The notes: generated by a model from the sequence alone, not told the origin. A DNA stretch of 58,248 nt from CAZAYP01 sp964489425 [NCBI: uncultured Verrucomicrobiota bacterium] (GCA_964489425.1 CAZAYP010000033.1:1-58248); one strand, 5' to 3'; positions 44,634 to 53,757 are shown, counted from the stretch's first letter. Program-made: numbers and translations.

Positions 44634-47147
44634 CTACTCGTCAAACAACAGCAGCAGCATGCCGGGGTTGTACGCCGTTGCGGGGCGCTGCGGATAAACG
44701 TTCCACACCATTTCCACTGCCGGATAAAGGCTGCGCGCCTTGATCCACAGGTTCTGCTCCGGCGTCAGGGATAGGCCGGCCAGTTGCCAACCCCCGTCAA
44801 TGCGCTGGGGCGTGCCCAGCGGCGTGAAGGTGGTCCCATTGAGGGATTGCTCGAACACGACATGATAAACTTCCGGGGCCGCTCCGCTCCGCATCCAGGA
44901 TACCGTGTCGTTTTTTTCGCCCAGCACCAGTTGCTGCGAAACCGCGTTGGTCACCACCAACCGATAGAGACTTTTTGCGAAGTAAAGGTCCAAATCGGAA
45001 ACCGGGATCCGGCCGTCCGCTTGCACCACGAAACACCGGGTGGCTTCGGTCAGGCCGGCATTAAAGCTGGCATCCAGCGTGCCGTTGGTATTCAGCCGGG
45101 CCATTCCCCGGCGGGGGAGGCCGTTCACCGTGCTGAAACCGCCGGCTATCAGAACGCGCCCGTCGGTGGTCAGCGCAAGTTGCCCCACGTCGCCATCCGG
45201 CTCTCCGCCACGGCTGAAGGCGGTATCCAGCGTGCCGTTGGTGTTCAGGCGCCCGATGCGATTCCGGGTCTCGCCCGCCAGGATCGTGAAACTTCCGCCG
45301 ACCACAATCTTCCCGTCCGGTTGTAGCGCCAGGGCGCCGATCGCCCCGTTAGCGCCGCTGCTCGGAAGATTGAAGGTCGGATCCACTGAACCGTTGGCGT
45401 ACAGCCGCCCGATCCGGGAGCGTACATAGCCCCCCAGGTTGGTGAACACGCCGCCCACCACGATTTTACCGTCCGGCTGCACGGCCATTTCAAGAACCGC
45501 ATTGTTGGCGCCGCTGCCTGGAATAAACGCGGTGTCCACCGCGCCATTGGTCGTAATCCGCCCAATCCGAATACGCGAAACGGCATTCAGGGTGGTGAAG
45601 TCGCCACCGGCCAATATGGCCCCATCCGGCTGAATCGCCAAGGTCCAGACCGTCGCGTTGGCGTTGGGATTAAACCCGGCATCTACCGTTCCGTTGGCAT
45701 GGAGCCGGGCAATGCGATTCCGCGTATAGCCCGCCACATTGGTGAACGTGCCCCCCAGTAGGATTTTGTTGTCCGCCTGCACCACCACGTCGTTCACCTC
45801 GCCATACACCCGGGAATTAAAGGGTGTACTATTTGTATCCAAGTTCCCGTTGGGAAGCAGGCGGCCAATGCGGTAGCGCGTTTGACCGACCAGGCTGGTG
45901 TAGCTACCCCCGGCCAGTATTTTTTCATCCGCTTGTTGGGCCATCACAAAAACCGAGCCATGGACAACCATTGGGGAGAAGCCGCTTTCCACGTCGCCCC
46001 CGGCATGAATGCGGGCCAAGTAAGTGAAGTTTTGGACGCCGACGCTGGTGAACTTGCCGCCCAGCACGATCTTGCCGTCCGGCTGCAGCGCCAGCGCCAT
46101 CAAGTAATTGGCCGCGCCCCCGCCCACATTGGGGTTAAATGACGAGTCAATCGCGCCGCTTGGCTGAAGCCGCGCCAGCCGGTTGCGGGCCGCTCCGGCC
46201 ATGGTCGTGAACGCGCCGCCCACCAGGATTTTACCGTCCGGCTGAACCAGGATGCTGAATATTTGGGTGGCGTTGTTCGCGCCCTGGGAGAACGACGAAT
46301 CCCATGTACCATCCGTTTTCAGCCGGGCCAGGCGGCTGGCCGCATGGCCGGCGATCAGCGCAAAATCGCCGCCGGCCAGAATCTTGCCATCCGGCTGGAT
46401 CGCCAGCGTGCGCACCACATCGTCCGCGGTCGGGTCGAAGGTGGTGTCGGTCGTCCCATCGGCATTAAGCCGGCCGATGTTGGCGCGCGCCTGGCCGTTC
46501 AAATGGTTGAAGTCGCCGCCCACCACGATTTTGCCGTCCGGCTGGATCAGCAAGGTGTGGACGGCATAGCCCAGCACTTCCGCATGGAATGAGGCGTCCA
46601 GCGTTCCGTTGGTTTCGAGCCGCGTGAGCAGGAGAACATCATTGGTTCCGACATGCTGAAAGCTCCCTCCCAACAGGATTTTACCATCCGGCTGAATCGC
46701 CACCGCCAGAACCCAGGAATCGGGGTAGGCATTAAATCCAGGGTCAGCATAGCCGGTCGGGCCGAGGCGTTTGAGGTTGCTGGCCGAGCCGCTCATGGCG
46801 TCGAAATCGCCGCCCACGATCACCTTTTCGTCGGGCTGGACCGCCAGCGTATAAACTTTTCCATCAGAGGGCGAGTTCGGGGTGAAACTGTCGTCATAAG
46901 AACCATCGGGGTTGAGTCGGCCGACAATGTTCCTTTCAACGCCATCCAGGATGGTGAAGGATCCGCCCACCAATATTTTCCCGTCCGGTTGCAGGGCCAG
47001 CGCATAGACATGATTGTTTGGCTGGGGACTGAAGGCCGTCTCCCTGGTTTGCGCCTCACCTCGTTGCGAGAGCAACACCAAGCCGAGCAGGCAGACGCTG
47101 GTTATACCCCAAACAAACGTTCTTCCGGAACATGGCCCATAATTCAC
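44634..47147 (-). CDS. Secreted delta-60 repeat protein
   Basis: About 837 residues from a GTG start. The signal peptide is FVWGITSVCLLGLVLLSQRGEA-like (about residues 11-32). It then has about 13 delta-60 repeats of the form LALQPDGKILVGGSFT...GRLNPDGSYD.SF, which form propeller blades. The C-terminal region (VSWMRSGAAPEVYHVVFEQS and GWQLAGLSL) matches the common ending of such proteins in PVC bacteria. It ends GMLLLLFDE, echoing the neighbour. Role unknown; probably cell-surface. Confidence 0.88.
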   Translation of the reverse strand: MNYGPCSGRTFVWGITSVCLLGLVLLSQRGEAQTRETAFSPQPNNHVYALALQPDGKILVGGSFTILDGVERNIVGRLNPDGSYDDSFTPNSPSDGKVYTLAVQPDEKVIVGGDFDAMSGSASNLKRLGPTGYADPGFNAYPDSWVLAVAIQPDGKILLGGSFQHVGTNDVLLLTRLETNGTLDASFHAEVLGYAVHTLLIQPDGKIVVGGDFNHLNGQARANIGRLNADGTTDTTFDPTADDVVRTLAIQPDGKILAGGDFALIAGHAASRLARLKTDGTWDSSFSQGANNATQIFSILVQPDGKILVGGAFTTMAGAARNRLARLQPSGAIDSSFNPNVGGGAANYLMALALQPDGKIVLGGKFTSVGVQNFTYLARIHAGGDVESGFSPMVVHGSVFVMAQQADEKILAGGSYTSLVGQTRYRIGRLLPNGNLDTNSTPFNSRVYGEVNDVVVQADNKILLGGTFTNVAGYTRNRIARLHANGTVDAGFNPNANATVWTLAIQPDGAILAGGDFTTLNAVSRIRIGRITTNGAVDTAFIPGSGANNAVLEMAVQPDGKIVVGGVFTNLGGYVRSRIGRLYANGSVDPTFNLPSSGANGAIGALALQPDGKIVVGGSFTILAGETRNRIGRLNTNGTLDTAFSRGGEPDGDVGQLALTTDGRVLIAGGFSTVNGLPRRGMARLNTNGTLDASFNAGLTEATRCFVVQADGRIPVSDLDLYFAKSLYRLVVTNAVSQQLVLGEKNDTVSWMRSGAAPEVYHVVFEQSLNGTTFTPLGTPQRIDGGWQLAGLSLTPEQNLWIKARSLYPAVEMVWNVYPQRPATAYNPGMLLLLFDE

Positions 47148-47259
47148 AACATCACCCAGCCTTTATGATTAGTCCGCATTTATTTCCCGTTGGCGAAATC
47201 CATCCGCAGGGGCAACCCTGTAACGCTGTTGACTCTCAAACTGAATCCCAAGGGCTCTA

Positions 47260-47288
47260 TTGTTAGGTTCCGAGACGCATGCTGTCAA
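47260..47288 (-). promoter_or_regulatory. Possible promoter of the delta-60 gene
   Basis: A perfect TTGACA, 17 bp, TAACAA on the minus strand; the -10 is weak. It would give a leader of about 105 bases. Confidence 0.3.
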
Positions 47289-47437
47289 CCTATTCACCCA
47301 CATATTTTCCTCCAGCCCCCCCCCCCCGAAAAATCCAGCTTTGATCACACCCAGGTCCGGCCCTTTTGCCCGCATCGGCGCGGTGCCACCGCAGTCACAG
47401 CGCGTCCAGCGGCCGCAAACCAAGTGAATAATTTGAA

Positions 47438-47526
47438 CCACGGATGCACCCGGATTAACCCGGATATTTCAGGGAATCCGATCCCTGCACCGATTCATAT
47501 CCGCGTCCATCCGTGTCCATCCGCGG
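47438..47526. repeat. Inverted repeat of CGGAT units
   Basis: Arms of 28 bases, CCACGGATGCACCCGGATTA at the left and ATCCGCGTCCATCCGTGTCC at the right, match at 22 of 28 positions. Each arm is built of CGGAT/ATCCG units. Confidence 0.6.
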
Positions 47527-47806
47527 TTGTTTCTCTGCCTCCATGCGCACCCATGTGTTGAATCCAGGCGGGCATTTGTCGGATGAGCCGTAATTTCGGC
47601 CCGTAATTCCGGCCTTGAAAAAATTGCCGCCGCCGGGTATGTTATACGTATTGGCGATCGTTCCATGGACTGACGATCGGGTCTGCATGGATGCTTGAAC
47701 GCGGTGCCGCCGGGCGGTGCCGGGGCTGGAATGGGCATCCTGCAGGGCAGATGTCAACCCTCCCCCGCCCACTCCCGCGCGGCGGATACGTTGTGAGGAG
47801 TAGGCC

Positions 47807-48043
47807 ATGGATGTTCAGTTTTCCGGGGCAGTGGACTTTGCGCCGCTGCTGAACCAGATCAACCACTCCGGCCCGGCCCTGGCCTGGCGCGCCGGGCAGC
47901 AGGCGCCTGCCTTGGGCCAGACCAAGACCTATCAACAGGCCTGGCAGGATCAGCGGGATATTCTGCTGAATCTCGACCAGGTCAACACCACGGTGGCCAA
48001 CCTGTCGGTATTGACCGGCCATAGCATCAATATTTACGCCTGA
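47807..48043 (+). CDS. Hypothetical small protein upstream of the RTX-like gene
   Basis: A 78-residue protein behind GAGGAG, starting MDVQFSGAVDF. It has no signal peptide or membrane segment. The C-terminal 30 residues (ILLNLDQVNTTVANLSVLTG) form a probable amphipathic helix. It is followed 30 bp later by the RTX-like gene, so they may be co-expressed. No family recognised; it could be a secretion adaptor or chaperone, but nothing in sequence proves it. Confidence 0.5.
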   Translation: MDVQFSGAVDFAPLLNQINHSGPALAWRAGQQAPALGQTKTYQQAWQDQRDILLNLDQVNTTVANLSVLTGHSINIYA

Positions 48044-48073
48044 TTTCAACCGCCCCCGTCGTACCAGGTCGCC

Positions 48074-49300
48074 ATGATTTCGTTTGCCGAGTCTTGGATC
48101 AGTGCTGTGGTCGCCGACTATGCGGCCAACGGCCTGCCGTCGCAACGCAGCCGCCCGGCGCCGGCCGCGCGGCGCGCCCCGGCCGGCACCAGCAACCCCA
48201 ACGAGGCGATCCACCTGGAACCGCGCGGCACCCACCTCTACCCGGTCAAAGACCAGGCCGTGCCCGTGGGCGATACGGAGTTGCGCGTGACCGTGAGCGA
48301 CCTGTCCATGGCGGGCCGGCCGATCGAAATATTTTCCAACGGCCAGAAATACTCGGTGCCCATCCTGGCGGAGCGCGGCGCGGCCACGGTGGACGGCTCG
48401 GAGTACCCGGACCGCATCGCGGTTTCGCAGGACGATGCCGGGAACACGGTGCTCGATGTCACCCAGCGCGGGCGCACCGCCACGATGGACCTGGGGCGCA
48501 TCGCCGCGCTCACCATTGCGGCTGGCGGCGCGGACGACCGGGTGGCGATTGCCGGGCGCAATTACTACGGCGGGGTGGCCGCGGCCGGCGACGCTGACGC
48601 CGACACCCTGACGGCCGCGGTCGACTACGCCCTGCGCGAAGGCGTCACCCTGGCGGGCGGCGCGGGCGATGACCGCATCACCCTTTCCGGCCAGGCCCTG
48701 GCCAGCGTGATCTCGGGCAATGACGACAAGGACCAGCTGAATATCAGCGACCTGATCCCCGACACCAGCATCCACTTCGCTCCGCAGTTGACCGGCGATG
48801 ACGACAACGACTCCCTGTTTGGCAGCGCCGGCCGCGACATCATGGCGGGCGGCGCCGGGAATGATTACCTGCAGGGATTCGCCGGCAACGATACCTTATG
48901 GGGCGGCGCGGACGATGATACCATCCTGGGCGGCGCCGGCTACGACTGGATGAGCGGCGATGCCGGCAGCGACCTGCTCCAGGGCGGGCGGCAAGCCGAC
49001 GTCCTGCGCGGCGGCGCGGGCAACGACTACCTGTACGCCGGCCCCGGCGTGGACTGGCTGCATGGCGGTGCGGGCGCGGACAACATCGGGCCGTTTGCCT
49101 GGAGCCCGCGGCAGATCTATGCCACCCAGCGGGTCGGCGATCACCTGCAGGTCAATGCCCGCGGGGAACTCCGCTCGCAACCCGTGGTGACGAACCTCGG
49201 CAAGTACCAGCAGTATGGCGACTATACGCGGAACTTCCGGGTGTTCCAGGATTACGATGCCGCCGAGGATTTCCTGGTGGACCGCGACCTGGTTGTGTGA
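48074..49300 (+). CDS. RTX-type calcium-binding repeat protein
   Basis: A 408-residue protein without an N-terminal signal peptide. Residues about 190-335 contain glycine/aspartate nonapeptides such as GGAGNDYLQGFAGNDTLWGG and LRGGAGNDYLYAG, which form a calcium-loaded beta-roll. The first 190 residues are a beta-rich domain and the last 70 (DYTRNFRVFQDYDAAEDFLV) are outside the repeats. Such proteins usually leave by type I secretion with a C-terminal signal; no exporter gene lies here. Confidence 0.85.
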   Translation: MISFAESWISAVVADYAANGLPSQRSRPAPAARRAPAGTSNPNEAIHLEPRGTHLYPVKDQAVPVGDTELRVTVSDLSMAGRPIEIFSNGQKYSVPILAERGAATVDGSEYPDRIAVSQDDAGNTVLDVTQRGRTATMDLGRIAALTIAAGGADDRVAIAGRNYYGGVAAAGDADADTLTAAVDYALREGVTLAGGAGDDRITLSGQALASVISGNDDKDQLNISDLIPDTSIHFAPQLTGDDDNDSLFGSAGRDIMAGGAGNDYLQGFAGNDTLWGGADDDTILGGAGYDWMSGDAGSDLLQGGRQADVLRGGAGNDYLYAGPGVDWLHGGAGADNIGPFAWSPRQIYATQRVGDHLQVNARGELRSQPVVTNLGKYQQYGDYTRNFRVFQDYDAAEDFLVDRDLVV

Positions 49301-49361
49301 CCGATCGGGCGCCCGCCGCGCTCCCCGGGCTGTGCTTGAAAAAATGAAAGCACAATCGCTA

Positions 49362-49390
49362 TTGACGCCCGGGCCGGGAATGCATTATTT
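49362..49390 (+). promoter_or_regulatory. Probable promoter of the pseudopilin gene
   Basis: TTGACG, 17 bp, TTATTT, followed by an AT-rich tract; about 65 bp before the ATG at 49455. Confidence 0.4.
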
Positions 49391-49454
49391 ATATAGGCAG
49401 ATTGTTCGCAGTTACATTGATAGCCATAGCCAAGAAACAAGACAGGAGAACGTG

Positions 49455-50090
49455 ATGAAGAAAAGCGGATTTACCCTTATCGAACTGCTGGTGGTGATTG
49501 CAATCATCGGAATTCTGGCGGCCCTGCTGTTCCCCGCGATCCAGGGCGCTTTGCTGCAAGCCAAGGCCACCGCGGCCGGGACGCAAATGGGCGGCAAAGG
49601 TCTGCAAGGCATGATCTACGCGGAAAGCGTGGATCGCAATGCCGCGGGCATGGCGGAAATTTTCCCGCGCAGCCAGGCCACTTCAACCGCCTATTTCCAG
49701 GAAGTGTACGCCAGCAACTACTGCGAAGGTTTCAACTTCAGCATGTTGGCCATCCCCGGCCAGACCGCGCCCCCGATGAATACGGACGCGACCTTGGAGC
49801 AGGCCAAGAACATGTGGTGCGCGGTCAAGGGCGTTACCAGTTCCACGGACCCCAACGTGCCGCTGTTCTTCACCAAGAACATCGCTTTCTCCGGGAACAA
49901 GCTGGATGGCGCGGTTACCGTCAACGCCAATGCAGACACCAGCGGTGGTGAAGGCGCGGCCATCTTGAACGACAAGTACGCCATCGTGATCTACGCCCAG
50001 GGCGCGGTCAAGGTGTTCAAAACCAGCCGCTTGAGCCGGGAACTGATCCTGGGCGGCAACGTGTACAGCAATACCGTTCTCATTCCGTAA
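49455..50090 (+). CDS. Type II secretion/pilin-like protein with N-terminal methylation motif
   Basis: A 211-residue protein behind AGGAG. MKKSG followed by FTLIELLVVIAIIGILAALL is a prepilin cleavage and methylation site with Glu5 and a helical spine. The rest resembles the large PVC families of DUF1559-like and pseudopilin proteins, with CEGF and MWCAV cysteines that may form a disulphide. It is probably a filament or secretion-system subunit. No prepilin peptidase or secretion gene is adjacent. Confidence 0.85.
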   Translation: MKKSGFTLIELLVVIAIIGILAALLFPAIQGALLQAKATAAGTQMGGKGLQGMIYAESVDRNAAGMAEIFPRSQATSTAYFQEVYASNYCEGFNFSMLAIPGQTAPPMNTDATLEQAKNMWCAVKGVTSSTDPNVPLFFTKNIAFSGNKLDGAVTVNANADTSGGEGAAILNDKYAIVIYAQGAVKVFKTSRLSRELILGGNVYSNTVLIP

Positions 50091-50112
50091 CGATTCGCTT
50101 TAGAGCTTGTGG

Positions 50113-50152
50113 CGGGCGGGAAATCCTTTGGGTTTCCCGCCCGTCTGCTTTT
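50113..50152 (+). terminator. Rho-independent terminator of the pseudopilin gene
   Basis: CGGGCGGGAAATCC, loop TTTG, GGTTTCCCGCCCG, then TCTGCTTTT; stem of about 13 bp with one bulge. Confidence 0.8.
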
Positions 50153-50164
50153 GCACGCGTCTCA

Positions 50165-50301
50165 GTACTTATCTGGGCTCCCCGCCTTTTTAAGGCGGGG
50201 GGGACCCGAAGGGTGGGGCGGTTGTTCCGGGTTCCACCCACCGTGATATCGGGACGCGGACCATCCACAACCACCCCGGCCTGCGGTCACCCTTGCTTGC
50301 G
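50165..50301. repeat. MITE-like dispersed repeat, copy 3 (truncated)
   Basis: Matches copies 1 and 2 from GTACTTATCTGGGCTCCCC onward, but the left end and the second hairpin are missing. It lies between the pseudopilin terminator and the microcompartment operon's last gene. Confidence 0.7.
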
Positions 50302-50366
50302 ATCTCCGCGGGCTTGGCGAGAAATCCGTCGGGTGCTGCGCGCGGTGCTCAGCGTGCGGGCCGGGC

Positions 50367-50642
50367 TTACGAAGCGGCGGTGTCGATGTGGTCCACGATG
50401 CCGACGATCACGGTGCGGACGGGACCATCCTTGGAGTTGAGGATCTGGCGGGCGCCATTGCCCTCATCCACGATCAGCACCTGCTCCCCCGGGCCGGCGC
50501 CCACGGTATCCACGGCGATGACGTAGCCGCCGGCCGATTGGCCGTCGAACTTCATCTTTTCGACGATCATCAGCTTTTTGCCCTGGTAAAAAGGGTGCTG
50601 GATGGTGGCCCAGAGGTCGCCGATGACTTTGCCGAGCATCAT
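50367..50642 (-). CDS. Microcompartment vertex protein BMC-P (EutN/CcmL), third copy
   Basis: A 91-residue pentamer-forming shell protein starting MMLGKVIGDLWATIQHPFYQ, with the family features GGYVIAVDTVGAGPGEQVLIVDEG and TVIVGIVDHID. BMC-P proteins cap the shell vertices. It overlaps the preceding BMC-P by 4 bp and is the last gene of the operon. Confidence 0.93.
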   Translation of the reverse strand: MMLGKVIGDLWATIQHPFYQGKKLMIVEKMKFDGQSAGGYVIAVDTVGAGPGEQVLIVDEGNGARQILNSKDGPVRTVIVGIVDHIDTAAS

Positions 50643-50929
50643 GGCTTGGCCCTTTCCATGGCCGCGGACTGCATGCCGTCCACGATGCCGATGATGGCAT
50701 GGTCCACGGGCACGAACCACGGGTCGAGCGCCAGGGCCGCCTCGCGGCCGCCCTCGTAGTACACCTGCTCGTCGGGGCCGGCCATGCGGGTGGCGTCGCA
50801 GGCGACGATCGCCGTCCCTTTGGGCTTGCCGGCCGCGTCGAGCGGTTGCACCCAGAGCAAGGGCACGCCTTCGAGGCCCTTGTAGGCTTGCGCGCAAACC
50901 AGCCGGCCGATGACTTTACCCAGCATCAT
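50639..50929 (-). CDS. Microcompartment vertex protein BMC-P (EutN/CcmL), second copy
   Basis: A 96-residue EutN/CcmL protein starting MMLGKVIGRLVCAQAYKGLE. It has ATRMAGPDEQVYYEGGREAA where the other copies have GAGPGE, a divergent loop. HAIIGIVDGMQ completes the family signature. It begins right at the stop of the BMC-T gene. Confidence 0.92.
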   Translation of the reverse strand: MMLGKVIGRLVCAQAYKGLEGVPLLWVQPLDAAGKPKGTAIVACDATRMAGPDEQVYYEGGREAALALDPWFVPVDHAIIGIVDGMQSAAMERAKP

Positions 50930-50930
50930 G

Positions 50931-51566
50931 TCAGATCGTCTCCCCATCCAGGTCAAGGTTCGTGGCGCTGGCAAACCGGGCGCCGGTGCGGATCTGGTTG
51001 ATCAAAGCGTTGTGCGGTGCGGTCAGGACGCGGTGGCGGGCCGTGCTGCCGCGCTGGTCCAGGGCGCGCAGCGCGAGTTCCAGCGCCGCCTGCACCTCGT
51101 GCAGATCGCCCTGGTAAATGGTCAGGCACTGGCCCTGCATTTCACTATCGCCCCAGCGGCTCTCGATCAGGCGCACCGTGGCGCCCTTGAGCGCGGCCTC
51201 GGTGGCCGCGACGTTGCCGATCACGGTCGGGGTTTCCAGCACCACGATCGCTTCCGTGCCGGCGTAGGGCAGGGGCTTGGGCGGGGTGGGGCGCAGTTGG
51301 GCGAGGATGGCGTCATGCAACTGGGGATGAACGTCCGGCAGGTACACGTGGTCCAGCAACTGGTCCTTGGCCCAGAACTGGCCTTCCTGCGTGGCCTCGT
51401 GAACTGCCGCGGGGGTGCCGCCCAGGACCGTGAGGTAACCCCGGTGCCCGATGGTGCCGGACCGCAGCAAGGCCACGGGCGATTTCTTGATCATCGCGTC
51501 CGTGACGTACATCCCATCCGGGATGGACCGGAACTCGAGGATTGCCATGGCGGGGTATTTTTTCAT
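50931..51566 (-). CDS. Microcompartment tandem-domain shell protein BMC-T, second copy
   Basis: A 211-residue protein of two BMC domains. Domain 1 (residues about 7-90): AILEFRSIPDGMYVTDAMIKK, with SGTIGHRGYLTVLGG at the pore region. Domain 2 (about 105-190): AIVVLETPTVIGNVAATEAA and RLIESRWGDSEMQGQ. It forms pseudohexameric trimers, and often a larger pore. No Cys motif for an Fe-S cluster is visible in the pore. It is encoded between the aldehyde dehydrogenase and two vertex proteins. Confidence 0.88.
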   Translation of the reverse strand: MKKYPAMAILEFRSIPDGMYVTDAMIKKSPVALLRSGTIGHRGYLTVLGGTPAAVHEATQEGQFWAKDQLLDHVYLPDVHPQLHDAILAQLRPTPPKPLPYAGTEAIVVLETPTVIGNVAATEAALKGATVRLIESRWGDSEMQGQCLTIYQGDLHEVQAALELALRALDQRGSTARHRVLTAPHNALINQIRTGARFASATNLDLDGETI

Positions 51567-51570
51567 CAGG

Positions 51571-53010
51571 TCACACGATCCGGAATTGGTCGACCATCAC
51601 GCAGCGGCGCCAGCGCGAGAAATGGCGCGCGCTGGTGAGCCCCTCGCCCGTGGGGCTGGCAATGGTAAAGGAGGTGAAGCCCTCGCCGCCGTACCCGAGG
51701 CCCGCCACGGCGCGGCCGTTTTTCACGAAAATGCTGGCGTTGCACTCGCGCGCCATGCGGCTCAGGCTGTCGATGTCGCGGCCATGCATCACAAAGGTGT
51801 GGCGGTTGTTGTCTTCCATCTCCACGGCCAGGTCGATGGCCGCGTCCACGGTGGGCACGCGGGTGACCGGGAGGATCGGCATCATCTGCTCAGTCCACAG
51901 CAACGGGTGATCCTGGTTGACCACGGCGAACGCCAGGCGGGTGGACGGCGGCACGGACAGGCCGATCTTGTTGAGGATGTAGCCGGCGTTCTTGCCAATC
52001 ATGTCCTTGTTCATCACGGAGTGCTGGCGTGGGCCGTTGTTCTTGGTAAAAATCAGGTTCTCCACCTGCGCCATGCGGCTGGGGTCCAGCAGCACCGCGT
52101 CGTTGCGCTGCATGGCCTGGACCAGGGCCGAGGCCACGCTGTCCACGACAATGACTTCCTTCTCGTCCACGCAGATGATGTTGTTGTCAAAGGAGGACCC
52201 GGTCACGATGTCCCGCGCGGCCTGGCTGATATCCGCGGTCTCGTCCACGACCACCGGCGGGTTGCCGGGCCCGGCGCAGATCGCGCGCTTGCCGCTGGCC
52301 ATGGCCGCCTTGACCACGCCGCCGCCGCCGGTCACCACCAGGATGCGGATGCCGGGGTGCTTCATCAGTTCCTGGGCGCTTTCCACCGTCGGTGTGGCCA
52401 CGCCGCACACGATGTTGGCCGGCCCGCCGGCCCCCGTGATGGCCTTGTTGATCAGCACGATCGTCTCGGCCGAGCAGCGCTTGGCGCTGGGGTGGGCGTT
52501 GAACACCACCGCGTTGCCCGCGGCCAGCATGCCGATGGTGTTGCAGATGATGGTGGAGGTCGGGTTGGTCGTGGGGGTGATCGCGCCGATGATGCCAAAA
52601 GGCGCCGGCTCCACCAGGGTCAGGCCGTGGTCGCCGGTGTAGGCCTGGGGCTGCAGGTCCTCGGTGCCCGGAGTCTTTTCCGTGACCAGCTGGTTCTTCA
52701 GCACCTTGTCTTCGTAGCGGCCCAGGCCGGTCTCGTCGTGCGCGGATTTGGCCAGCGCCGCGCCCTGCTCGCGCATCGTGGCGCGGATGGCGGCGATGAT
52801 CCGGTTGCGCTTCTCGAGGGTCAGGCCGGCGAACTTGGGCTGGGCGGCGCGGGCGGCTTTGACCGCCTCGTCCACCGTGGCAAACATGCCGCCGCCCGCG
52901 GGCAGGGCCGGGGCCGCTTCGGCGCGCGCTGCCGGGCGGGCCGACCCGCCCAGTTCGCCCGCGATTTTCCGGGCGATGGCTTCGATGTCCTGATCGCTAA
53001 GTCTGGTCAT
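51571..53010 (-). CDS. Microcompartment CoA-acylating aldehyde dehydrogenase (PduP/EutE type)
   Basis: A 479-residue enzyme that turns an aldehyde plus CoA and NAD into acyl-CoA and NADH. Residues 1-22 (TRLSDQDIEAIARKIAGELG) form an amphipathic helix joined by an Ala/Pro linker, an encapsulation-peptide layout. The core has VEPAPFGIIGAITPTTNPTS, TGGGGVVKAAMASGKRAICA, and catalytic Cys280 in NNIICVDEKEV. It lies between BMC-P 1 and BMC-T 2. The likely substrate is acetaldehyde from DeoC, but lactaldehyde cannot be excluded. Confidence 0.93.
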   Translation of the reverse strand: MTRLSDQDIEAIARKIAGELGGSARPAARAEAAPALPAGGGMFATVDEAVKAARAAQPKFAGLTLEKRNRIIAAIRATMREQGAALAKSAHDETGLGRYEDKVLKNQLVTEKTPGTEDLQPQAYTGDHGLTLVEPAPFGIIGAITPTTNPTSTIICNTIGMLAAGNAVVFNAHPSAKRCSAETIVLINKAITGAGGPANIVCGVATPTVESAQELMKHPGIRILVVTGGGGVVKAAMASGKRAICAGPGNPPVVVDETADISQAARDIVTGSSFDNNIICVDEKEVIVVDSVASALVQAMQRNDAVLLDPSRMAQVENLIFTKNNGPRQHSVMNKDMIGKNAGYILNKIGLSVPPSTRLAFAVVNQDHPLLWTEQMMPILPVTRVPTVDAAIDLAVEMEDNNRHTFVMHGRDIDSLSRMARECNASIFVKNGRAVAGLGYGGEGFTSFTIASPTGEGLTSARHFSRWRRCVMVDQFRIV

Positions 53011-53032
53011 GCGCTCCACCTTTTCAGGTTGT

Positions 53033-53100
53033 CAGGCTGAAGGCTGAAGGCGGTTGGGCTGACGGCGCTCCGCCAAACAGCCTGCAGTCTACAGCCTGAT
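53033..53100. repeat. Imperfect palindrome inside the microcompartment operon
   Basis: GTCAGGCTGAAGGCTGAAGG is answered by CAGCCTGCAGTCTACAGCCTGA, arms of about 22 bases around GGTTGGGCTGACGGCGCTCCG. It lies between the first BMC-P and the aldehyde dehydrogenase genes and may act on mRNA stability or partial termination. Confidence 0.45.
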
Positions 53101-53114
53101 CGCCTGCGTTGCGG

Positions 53115-53414
53115 TCAGCGGTCGTCGGACTTGCGGTAGGCGACCTTGCCCTGGATGTCCCAACTGTCCACGATGGCCATGATCGTGGCATCGCAAGGTT
53201 TCTTGTCGGTCATGGTGGTCTGGCGGGCCGAGCTGCCGGAGCACACGAGCACCAGCTCGCCCGGGCCCGCGCCCATGGCGTCCACCGCCACCACCTGGCC
53301 GCCGCTTTCATGGCCCTTCTCGTCCACGTACTTGACCAGCAGGAAGCGCAGGCCGTCCAGGCTGGCTTCCTTGCGGGTCGCGACGACCGAGCCTACGACT
53401 TTGCCAAGGTTCAT
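53115..53414 (-). CDS. Microcompartment vertex protein BMC-P (EutN/CcmL), first copy
   Basis: A 99-residue EutN/CcmL protein: [20 protein letters not shown] at the start, [21 protein letters not shown] in the middle, [14 protein letters not shown] near the end. It forms vertex pentamers. It is followed by a palindrome and then the aldehyde dehydrogenase gene. Confidence 0.93.
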   Translation of the reverse strand: MNLGKVVGSVVATRKEASLDGLRFLLVKYVDEKGHESGGQVVAVDAMGAGPGELVLVCSGSSARQTTMTDKKPCDATIMAIVDSWDIQGKVAYRKSDDR

Positions 53415-53454
53415 TGGCTACCCCCGGATCCTGGAGAGTGACGCAACACGGGGT

Positions 53455-53757
53455 TTATTTCTTGCCGTGCGCGGCTTCCGGGGCGCGGCCCAGGGGCAGG
53501 CGCTCGTCCACGTTCTGGTGCGGCCGGGCAATGACGTGCACGGCGACCACTTCGCCCACGCGGCTGGCGGCAATCTGGCCGGCGTCACAGGCGGCTTTGA
53601 CCGCCGCGACGTCGCCGCGGACCACGACGGTGGTGTAGCCGCCGCCGGTCTTCTCATAGTTCACCAGCTCGACTTTGGCGGCCTTGACCATTGCGTCGGC
53701 GGCCTCCACGGTGGCCGGGAACGAACGGGTTTCGATCATGCCTAATGCTTCTGCCAT
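53455..53757 (-). CDS. Microcompartment hexameric shell protein BMC-H
   Basis: A 100-residue BMC-H protein, the only single-domain facet protein in the operon. Signature: [20 protein letters not shown], then [28 protein letters not shown], where the KTGGGY segment lines the pore. C-terminal extension [21 protein letters not shown]. Hexamers tile the shell facets. Confidence 0.95.
   Translation of the reverse strand: MAEALGMIETRSFPATVEAADAMVKAAKVELVNYEKTGGGYTTVVVRGDVAAVKAACDAGQIAASRVGEVVAVHVIARPHQNVDERLPLGRAPEAAHGKK

Larger units (their letters stand above)
47148..47806. other. 659 bp gene-free region
   Basis: No supported gene. It contains the possible delta-60 promoter, a run of 12 C at 47316-47327, and an inverted repeat (47438-47526). 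The stretch 47700-47800 leads into the next gene's ribosome site. Confidence 0.6.

Noticed and set aside
47190-47808. Frames on both strands reading HGCTRINPD and RGWTRMDTDG
   Set aside because: They come from the CGGAT/ATCCG inverted repeat, not from a gene.
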